Positions 55,561 through 64,000 of a stretch of DNA of 64,000 nt are shown here, piece after piece. Position 1 is the stretch's first letter; every line of letters begins with the position of its first letter. Origin of the DNA: Pseudevernia furfuracea (Eukaryota > Ascomycota > Lecanoromycetes > Lecanorales > Parmeliaceae); contig JAIUPT010000042.1 of assembly GCA_022315425.1 (NCBI GenBank), positions 682,001 through 746,000 of the forward strand. Direction: 5' to 3'. Under the pieces are notes generated by a model that was not told the DNA's origin, did no database searches, and saw only the letters and a program-made list of their open reading frames with translations. The translations under genes and the position numbers were made by a program.

Positions 55561-56631
55561 TTGTCCTTCGGTGGGGATGGCCGTATTTTACTACTCGCAT
55601 CTTCTAAAGCTGATGAATTTAAGCCTGCTTCTTGGGCAGCTGCACCTTAAGAGGCCCGTCGTTTGTCTCTGCGGGCATACACTGCCTCGCTGACGAGTCC
55701 AAGTGGTGCCACAACAAATTTCACCACTCAGCCCATGACAGCGGTTCCCAAGGTCGCATGCGCGAAGACATTGCGGCTGTATCATATTTCGGATCGTATC
55801 CGGAATTGTAGTCACTCCTGTTGCAAGACGAGATACATAAATATAGACAGTACGGGTAGCCAAACGAGGAAGTGGGTCTGGAAAAGGGGAAAAGAGATGG
55901 TAGCTGATAAGAAAATCAGAAGCAAGAATGTGGAAGTTAGACGCCTCAGACTCTAAATTTTTTGTCTCAGAGTAAAGTAATTAATGGTACCTCAATAAAA
56001 AGGGAAAGATCGTCATTAGGTGAGCTCAGTTTTCGACAGGATATGGAGTTCCTGAGTCGTATCTCGCAGCCTCGCACTCCGGTCTGTCTACTTCCTTTAT
56101 CAATAACCGAGGACTCCACTTCTGCAATAGCGCTAGTAGCGGCAAAGGGCAGAGCCAAAGCTCTCCCTGGGACCATGATATCCTCTGCTGCGCCAGCCTC
56201 ATGAAAAGACGAGACGGTGAAAGCGGCATTCCGGGTAAATACTAAAGAAGGAATAGGTAGAGACCAGAGATAGGTTTACGAAGATCATGATAGTGTAAAG
56301 CCATTCTGAGGCGCTCAAGCTGTAAGCGTTTATTGCACGGTTGGCAAGTAGATTCTGCGGAACAATTATAGAACGCTGACAGACGAGGTGAGAGCTGTAA
56401 CCCGAATCAAACACCGAATCAAAACCAAAAACCCTATAAGTAAACAGAACTTGCAGACGACGTATATATTGGGTTTTTGTTGTTTAGAGTACGGATACAG
56501 TCGCCGCTTTTACACGGATTCTGGATGGGTCTAAGCGACGCTTGGCGCTGGAAAGTTTGATGCCAAAATCCCAGACAGCTTATACTAGTAGACTCCAGTG
56601 CTCAGTAGACTCCAGTGCTCCAAACTCTCAC
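55561..56631. other. Intergenic, little seen
   Basis: About 1.07 kb between the decayed gene and LYS12. A perfect 17-bp tandem duplication (AGTAGACTCCAGTGCTC) lies at 56587-56620, 12 bp before the LYS12 ATG. No gene was seen. Confidence 0.55.
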
Positions 56632-57757
56632 ATGGCTTCCAGGTCGCTACGAATAGGTTTGATACCTGGTGATGGTATCGGCCGTGAGGTCATACCGGTA
56701 AGCATGCCAATTTCTGTAACCATGGCTTCCATCCTGATTAACACAGGCAGGTCGACGAGTACTGGAAGCCATTGCAAGCACCTTCAAACTCGACCTCTCC
56801 TTTGTCGACCTCCCTGCCGGCTACGAGACGTTCCAGAAAACAGGCAATGCCCTCCCAGACAGAACGGTTGAGACATTGAAGAAAGAATGCAATGGCGCCC
56901 TTTTCGGAGCTGTCAGCTCCCCAACCACCAAGGTCGCCGGCTATTCCTCGCCCATTGTCGCATTACGGAAGAAAATGGATCTGTATGCCAATGTGCGGCC
57001 GGTCAAGACTACAGCATCATCTAAAATGCCGATAGACCTGGTCATTGTGCGCGAGAATACGGAAGATTTGTATGTCAAAGAGGAGCGAACATACGAAGCC
57101 TCTGATGGCTCAGGCAAAGTTGCCGAGGCTATCAAGCGCATTTCCGAACGAGCAAGCCATCGAATAGCATCCATGGCTGGCGAGATTGCCCTAAGGCGGC
57201 AGAAGATCAGAGATACCGGAGTTCAGAGCGTGCACTCAAGTCCTTTGGTCACCATCACGCACAAAAGCAATGTCCTCTCACAAACTGACGGTCTGTTCCG
57301 AGAAACTGCTCGCGCCGCTCTCGCCGACTCAACATACAATTCAGTAGGGGTGGAGGAACAGATCGTTGATTCCATGGTCTACAAACTCTTCCGCCAACCC
57401 TCTTCATACGACGTTATCGTCGCCCCAAATCTCTATGGTGACATCCTATCAGATGGCGCCGCTGCCCTGGTTGGAAGTTTAGGTCTTGTGCCATCCGCAA
57501 ACGTCGGTGATGACTTCGTGATAGGAGAGCCATGTCATGGTAGTGCACCAGATATCATGGGTTTGGAAATTGCGAACCCAATTGCTACGATCAGGAGTAC
57601 GGCTCTTATGCTGGAATTTCTGGGTCATGAAGAACCTGCTGCGAGGGTGTATGCGGCGGTGGATGCAAATCTGGATGAAGGGAAGTTGCTGACGCCGGAT
57701 ATGGGTGGGATCGCTGGAACGATGCAGGTGATTGAGGATGTGATGAGGAGGATGTAA
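56632..57757 (+). CDS. LYS12: Homoisocitrate dehydrogenase (lysine biosynthesis)
   Basis: Oxidises and decarboxylates homoisocitrate to 2-oxoadipate with NAD+ in the fungal alpha-aminoadipate lysine pathway. Two exons (56632-56697 and 56747-57757; 49-bp intron with a TGATTAAC branch) give 358 aa. Family-specific segments: LRIGLIPGDGIGREVIPAGR, GAVSSPTTKVAGYSSPIVAL, ANVRPVKT, VIVRENTEDLYVKEER, THKSNVLSQTDGLFRE, YGDILSDGAAALVGSLG and GEPCHGSAPDI. The long match around the active site (RENTEDLY, DILSDGAA) separates it from isocitrate and isopropylmalate dehydrogenases. The ATG at 56632 gives the usual start; an in-frame ATG at 56560 would add 24 residues through the 17-bp tandem repeat and could act as a mitochondrial leader. 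Confidence 0.95.
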
Positions 57758-58442
57758 TGGGTAGAGTTCATCTTTGAGGGAATTTGGAGAGGTATGTACG
57801 TAGCTCATAAGCATCAGCGCATCTAGAAAGACGCCGCAAGAGCCGAAGAACAAATGGGACTGTGTCCATGAAAGCATTGAGAGCGATGGGGTCACTACCT
57901 TCTAGAAACCCTCGTGGGATGCAAAGACCAGCGAATAGTGGGAAACATGCAATAACGCAAGTGAGATTTTTTGGCTGTACGTTTCTCCTGAGTCTCACTG
58001 CTAGCGAGTGGTGCCCTCAAAAGACTATGAAAGTGAGGAATAAAGAAGCATATGTTGCCTAAAAAAACGACTTTACGCATATGTCCGAGTCAGCATTGCT
58101 TATTCGAGGTAGGACGTTGCTTCCTCAAGCCAACAACCTGAGTTATGAAACAGGTTCCACACTTGCGTCCCGGGCAGGAACATATGTCAACGTGTGTCTA
58201 CCTCTGTTCCATTTCAACCACTGGCCTGCAATGTTTTTTACCTTTGCTCATTGATTACACCTGTACACTCTGCTTCTCTCTCTTCCTTTCACCTCATCAG
58301 TCTCGCCATCTTAACCATTCCCATCCCCAGCAATACATTCCTTAACCAACGATCCACTCGACTACTCCCCCACCTCAGCTCACAAGAAGAAGACTTCGCC
58401 TTCCTGTACTCCAGACCCACCGACCGACCTACCCACAACGCA
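57758..58442. other. Intergenic, pyrimidine-rich leader at right
   Basis: About 685 bp. The right half (58190-58440) is CT-rich, as expected for the 5' leader of the zinc-knuckle gene. The open frame upstream of that ATG is not supported as coding. Confidence 0.5.
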
Positions 58443-59661
58443 ATGCCATCAAGCGGGCGTCTGACCCCTTACAATGACAGCTCCACGGGCACACCCCGTC
58501 ACCGCAACTTCCATCTCACACCTTCGCCCTTCCGTTCTGACCGGAAAGCAACGTGTTCTAAGGAGGCAAGGAGGTCTGTCTCAGATAGCGTAAAAAAGAA
58601 AAGCAAATGGCGACGAGGCGACAGTCCTCCTCTACCACGTTCACGAGGAGAGCGGTACCATTCGAGAACACCACCGCCTCCTCCACTGCTCCATTCTTCG
58701 CCACCTCCATGCTCAAAGCGTCGGCGATCTCGTACTCCACCCAGAGATCATTCCAGGCGCCTAGTTGATTATAATGAGCTGTATCAGTCACGTTCACGCT
58801 CTCCAGTGTCTTCATCCCGGACCTCTGACTTCTACTACCCAGACAAAACCTACACGTGCGACAACTACGGATGCCGAGGCCAGCACAGTCACGACGACTG
58901 TCCTCTACCGACGAGATGTCGCGGATGTCATTCAACGAAGCACTTTTGGGCCAACTGCTGTATGATCTGTGCTAGCTGCGGGTATACAGGCCACAATGTG
59001 GCTTACTGCTCCAAATTCTTCGTTGGTAGAGATGGAACATCGAGACCTTTAGAAATGTCTAGGTACATACTTCTTCTCTTCGTACAAGCCTTTCCTTGAC
59101 AGAACGCTGATTCCATGAATAAGAGACTATGCCAGAGAGCGCCGACGACGATTGTATGAAGCGCGAAAAGATTGGGACAGGCCACAAAATTCAATAGACC
59201 TTCCCTACGGCTCTCCTCAGCGCCTCAGCACCCAGCCCTCCAATCCTACCCGCTTATCATCGCTCGAATCCACAAAACCCCCTCCCAAATCATTGCAACG
59301 TCTCGCATTCGAAGAAGAAGAATCCATCAAGCAAGCCCGCCACGAAGCCGACATGGCCCGCAAAGCTGCAGCACAAGAGCTCGAGCTCAAGCACGAAGTC
59401 CGCCTACTGGAAGTCCGCCGGCAGTATGCGGCGGGTTTGCCATTGTCGAGTGCTACGCCTTCATCTGTGCTGTACCCGCCGTATGATCCGAATGGGCCTT
59501 TGGAGACACCAGACACATTAATCAGGCCAGACACGGTATTTAGTGGGGAATTGTTACCATTTCATGCTGCAGATGCTGTAGGTAATCAGCGAGGAGGAGA
59601 TGAGAGTGGAGATATTAAAAGAGAGAGAGAGAGAGAGATCAAGTATGAGGTGATTGACTAG
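58443..59661 (+). CDS. Triple CCHC zinc-knuckle protein
   Basis: Two exons (58443-59062 and 59136-59661) encode 381 aa. The N-terminal 130 residues are basic and rich in S, R and P, with RS-like pieces (RSRSPVSSSR) as in RNA-processing factors. Three zinc knuckles follow at about residues 138-192: CDNYGCRGQHSHDDC (C-x4-C-x3-H-x4-C), CRGCHSTKHFWANC and CASCGYTGHNVAYC (both canonical C-x2-C-x4-H-x4-C). After the 73-bp intron comes an E/R-rich helix (ERRRRLYEARKDWDR and a second helix around SIKQARHEADMARKAA), then a disordered tail. Binding to single-stranded RNA or DNA is expected from the knuckles; the target is unknown. The coding strand shifts from C-rich to G-rich near 59420. Confidence 0.82.
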
Positions 59662-60797
59662 ACGTGCTTTGTCGGATGTCCAGAGCGCTGTGAACTTGGC
59701 ATTATGTTAACAAAATGGTATTACACCACGCATCTATCTATAGTCATGTCGAGCGGTTACACAGGGCAAGTCGCACAAAACTCTTTTCGATCGTCTCATC
59801 ATCATCATCATCATGAATTCGTAATCGTCTATCATCAGCAACCCCTTACCCAACCCCATCTCACACACTCATCTCCCACGCAATGCCACAACTCTGGCGC
59901 AGAACCTCATAGATTCGTAAAAAGTCCTTCAGCATAAAGCCCATACCCAACCCTATTGCACGCCTGCCCATTGTCGCCAACCGTCCACGCGTGCCCGAAT
60001 CCTGCCGCTCGTCGCCAATGCCATCACAGCACCTCGAATATCATAGCCACGAGCCCGAAAGCGACGGCGATGAAGTGGGAATAAACGCCGAAAAAGCCGT
60101 GGTAGCGTCGAGACATTGCGGAATCAGCGTCCGGGGTCTCGTGGGTCGAGAAAAGATGATGGGACGTCGGGGGGGAGAAAAGTAAGTTTGTCGTAGGTGC
60201 TGTGCGATGGCCGGGCAGCTGTCTCGACTATGGTGTAAACCGGCGATTGACTTTCGTGTTGGGAAGGTTGAGAGAGAGAGAGAGAGGGAGAGGTGAACGA
60301 ATTAATGGATTGGTAGGTAGGTACGTCACAGAAGTTTTGGGTTGACCGGGATGAAGTTCGAAGTTCCTGGAGAGAGAATCGGAAGAAGAGGAAGGCATCG
60401 CGCGGTCTATCTTATAGCATTTGTCGTACTATGAATAGGAACCACACAGCCTTCTGAGGCATTTTTCGTTCTCGAAAAATCGCTCGCGCCGACATGCCTC
60501 AGATCGGTGGCGAACGGCAGGATTCCTAGCTGTTCTGATTCGCGGGACACCACGACATCATGCATAAACGAAAACGAACCACCAAAAATGCAGCATGATC
60601 GGCAAACATGATTAGATGTCTTCCATTTGGTGCGCGATATTGAAGACACGATGATAGCACGATTAAGAAGATGATTGTACACGTGCGCCCAAGAATGCTA
60701 TGGATGCGAAACTCCACGCCCAGATGCAAAATGCCCAATGACCCAAACATGTACAAGTACATACGTACAGTTTAAACTGTATGGAGTGTATCAGAAT
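59662..60797. other. Intergenic, simple repeats only
   Basis: About 1.14 kb between convergent genes. It has a (CAT)n run at about 59797-59815 and (GA)n at 60270-60290, plus a larger (GA)n at the end of the preceding gene (59622-59639). No supported gene. Confidence 0.55.
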
Positions 60798-63700
60798 TTA
60801 CCTCCTCTCAACTAATAACACATGCATAGCGACATAGGCGATCACAATGAAAGCCCCAGAGAATATGGCGAGACCAATGACATCTTTCCACAAAGCCAGA
60901 TTGTCAAATCCAAAAGCACTCAAGATAGATGCGCCAGGCACTTCAATGTCGAGACCGTACTTGTGATCGACGAGAGTAAGGAATGTGACTTCGTTGACAA
61001 TAAGAGCTTCGAAACCGTAGTGGAATATTGAGAGCTGTGACATATTAGCACAGTGTCTTCATTGGGTAGTGAACAAATGGCTTACAGTCTGCAGCCACAG
61101 TGCCGTCTTAGGTATCGCATCGTGGTTGAGTAACAAACCTGCGAAGAGCAGGCTGAAAAGCATCACCAGACTGCCAATCAGATTCGCTACACCGCCATCC
61201 TTGAAGACAATGCCAATGAACAGGCATATAGCAGCTGCCGCGAGGTTGAAAAGCACCAGTATAAGTATGAACTTGAAAAACTCAGGCCATGCCGGCGTGA
61301 GGCCAGTCATGGGGTATACAATTGCTCCCATAATTATCGGAGGTATGAGGCGTAGGGGAATGATGTCGAAGACGACTTTAGCCGCGAAGTAAGATATAGG
61401 TGAGTAGTAGCCATTTGCTCTCTCCCTTACAAACAGAAGTCGCTCGGATGAGAAGACCGTAAGGCTTGTCAGGGTGCTGAAGCCGAACAAGGCGAGCACA
61501 AAGAAGAAAAGGCCGAGTCTATTCTGGAAGCCTTTAATATCGTCGGTCAATCCGTAAAATAAGAAGCCAGACAGGACGGCAAGGAGGATAGCGATGGCGT
61601 AGTGTGTGAGCATTAGCATAGGATTCCGGTAGAGGTTTCGCCAGGTTCTTTGCGATAAGATCGTGAACTGACTGATCCAGCCCACACGTCGGTAGCCTTT
61701 CATAGTACCTGATGCAACTCTCGCATAATCAGGCTGACCATTGACCGAGCTGTTTGCATTCAATGCACTGCTGACAGCAGCGTTGATGTCGTCTCGAACT
61801 GATCCAGCAACATCTGAGCTGGCATAGCTTGTAACAAGATCATCCAGTCCAGTACCAGTGCCAGAGGCTGCTGGTGGAAGTTGATGTGGATCATCCAAAA
61901 TTTGCGGACGTACTTGGCCCTGTTGTTTCGACAGCCGGATCAAATCCGCACTGTTTCTGCGGTCACTAGGATCGGACGCCTCATCATCAGTCTTTGGGGT
62001 TGAAGGGGATTCAATGCCAGTGGTACTCTTCTTCCGTGTAAAGAGTTTACGATCTTGCTGCTGTTTCAGCGATTGTTTGCGTTTGCTCTTTGGTCTTTGG
62101 TTCGATTCGTTGTAGCTCCCGTAGCTGCTGTTGTCCAAGCTCATGTTCGAAGCACTAGCTATAGACTTGATGGCGCGAACGCTACTGTTGACTGTCCGCA
62201 TACCTTCGCTACCTCCATCGAAACCGACGGGACCATGCTCATCCGTTGGCGTATGTGCTGTCTGAGCATGCATGGTGAGATCCACAAGATAATCCGCGAT
62301 GTTGAAGCCAGGCGGACACGCGTATCCGATTCGGTCGAAGTAGCTTTGGCAACTGGCATACGGTCCAGAGTAAACGGTCCGTCCTTTTGCAAGAAGCACA
62401 AGATGGTCAAAGAGGGCGACGATGTTGGATCGAGGCTGGTGTATGGTGAAAATTATTGTCCTGTTGTAGTTCTTCGCCAGCGTCACTAGACACTCAATAA
62501 CGTTGAATGCATTGAAGGCATCCAGTCCGCTTGTGGGCTCGTCCAGAAAGAGTATACTAGGGCTCGTGACCAGCTCGCAAGCGATTCCAACCCTACGCTT
62601 CTCACCACCAGAAATGCCACGTCCATTACCTTCTTCTGACCCTATGAGCTGGTCTTTGATGGTGCTAATTCCGAGCTGCTTCTCGACTTCGTAAACACGT
62701 TGTTCTTTGACCAGAATGCTCATATCTCGAGGTAGTCGAAGCAGAGCACTCGTCATGATAGTTTCATGGACAGTCAACGTTGGCAGCATCGTATCGTCCT
62801 GGTCGACGAAACCGACAACGCTTCGATATTCATTATCCATAACCTTTTCTCCATTCACATAAAAATTACCCTCGACAACACCACGCTTATTCTTTCTTGC
62901 TAAGATATCGAGGAATGTAGTCTTACCGGCTCCTGATGCACCCATGATAGCCATCAATTGACCAGGTAGAGCAATTCCCTGAACGCCGGACAGAATCTGC
63001 TTCCCGTTAAGGTTGTAGGAAATGTCGTCAAATTGTAGTGATGCTGGTTTGTGTTCGGCCATCATCTGGGCCAAATCGTCATCTGAATCGTCTGACAGAT
63101 AAATGGGTCCATGTTTAAGCTGCCTCCTAGACAAATACCATACCAGCAGGATCACCAATACGACAAATAAGGCGCACCCAGCAATCACACCAGCAATTAA
63201 TGGCGTGTTGATCTTCTTGACTGGCCTGGCGTAGCCTGGGACGTCTGTCCGGTAAAGGCACTCTCCCCAAGAGCACTTTAAGGTAATAGACTCGTCTCCA
63301 AATACGCTCTTGATGAGATTGTTCATTGCTGGTTCCTCGAACTTGCTCCCATCTTTGCTGCTCCCCCCTTCCGTGCTGATCGATGAGAATGAAGCCGGAC
63401 CTTTGATTTCTTCCGTTAGGAAATCTCCAATATCGATTGATCCCTCTTCTCCACAAAGCATGCGACCTGGAACACAGGCGCATTTGATATGCTCGCATTT
63501 ATAGCTTGTGGTATTCCTGTCGTATTCATTCTTTGAGCTGTAGATACAAGTATCGAGGGCACAGTAGAAGGACTCCTCTTGACCGACCCAGAATTGGAAG
63601 TTGCATGTCTCCTCCTTCGCATTGCAAGAAAAGGTGGCTTGGGGATACCGCTCTTTTAATTGATCCAGAATTTTCCTGTTGGTAATGTCACACATCTGGT

Positions 63701-63998
63701 GGTTTTCGTTCACCACGACGCCATCCTTGTAACATGTACCGCCATTGTCTTCCGGCATCAACGCGTTACATGCTTCGTTCGTCTTGCATACGTTGCAGTT
63801 GATGCCCTCCCAGCCCTCCTCACACTCACACTCTCCTCCGCCTCTTGGGGCTCTGTCACTACCCATGGCCAGGGAGCCACATACCGGCATCGCGCAGTCC
63901 TCACCCCCGAAGCCCGGAGGGCATGAGCATTTGCCATTGTATTTGTTGCATGTAGAAAATTGTGCACATTGAAAGGCTTCAAGATTGCAGTTGAAGCA
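60798..63998 (-). CDS. ADP1: Adp1-type ABC-G transporter with EGF-like ectodomain, 5' end beyond window
   Basis: Minus-strand gene cut at its N-terminus by the right window edge. Visible exons are 61086-63998 and 60798-61034, joined over a 51-bp intron (1049 residues). The visible start is cysteine-rich and EGF-like (CNKYNGKCSCPPGFGGEDC, then CECEEGWEGINCNVC), followed by a larger Cys-containing ectodomain, one membrane helix (near 63130-63200), then the ABC domain: GASGAGKTT, GISGGEKRR, LDEPTSGLD and a TIHQPR switch. A long S/Q-rich linker (about 62150-61720) leads to the ABC2 membrane domain with six helices, the last ones in the final exon. Order ABC then TMD, plus the EGF-like head, matches yeast Adp1, whose substrate is not settled. 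If orthologous, only a signal peptide and a short N-terminus are missing. Confidence 0.92.
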
Positions 63999-64000
63999 GG

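Overview
The window is nuclear DNA of a filamentous ascomycete (Pezizomycotina). The evidence is short introns of about 40-120 bp with GTANGT donors and CTAAC/CTGAC-like branch points, gene families found only in filamentous fungi (RfeG-like, Pth11/rhodopsin-type, DUF1769), fungal lysine biosynthesis (LYS12), and an AT-rich block with the look of repeat-induced point mutation (RIP). I cannot name the species. Every CDS below was joined by hand from splice sites and reading-frame continuity.

Bases 1-8620 are a gene-empty, AT-rich, RIP-like block of old repeats. A complete small LTR element (5166-7380) sits in it, with two 188-bp LTRs and a perfect 5-bp target duplication. The block also holds a GC-balanced island (about 3.36-3.85 kb), a 13-bp minisatellite and an A21 run at its right edge, after which normal gene-rich sequence begins abruptly.

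From 8.8 to 33 kb the order is: NOG2 ribosome-assembly GTPase (+), whose long intron may host a snoRNA; an F-box protein (-); a PBDC1/Ypl225w-type protein (+); a full-length Ste6-like ABC-B transporter (+); a single-pass membrane protein (-); a second F-box protein (-); a coiled-coil protein (+); mitochondrial ribosomal protein uS8m (+); a disordered protein (-); and an RfeG-like Q-rich protein (-). From 33 to 64 kb: a DDX60-type DExH helicase (+); a small membrane-anchored protein (-); a 152-aa protein whose last intron is a tandem copy of its own last exon (+); a sequence rich in G/C homopolymers; an unrecognised nine-exon protein (-); a rhodopsin/Pth11-like membrane protein (-); a DUF1769 protein (-); a four-exon DUF1748 microprotein (-); pyruvate kinase (+); a decayed gene (-); homoisocitrate dehydrogenase (+); a triple zinc-knuckle protein (+); and an Adp1-type ABC-G transporter cut by the right edge (-).

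The genes are mostly housekeeping: ribosome assembly and translation, glycolysis, lysine synthesis and transport. They do not form a pathway cluster. The strongest unusual signals are the intron apparently born by tandem exon duplication at 41.7-41.85 kb, a repeated switch from C-rich to G-rich coding strand inside several genes, the candidate NOG2 intronic snoRNA, the homopolymer cluster at 42.0-43.1 kb and a small palindromic element at 53.7 kb. I found no CRISPR, tRNA, rRNA or obvious secondary-metabolite cluster.
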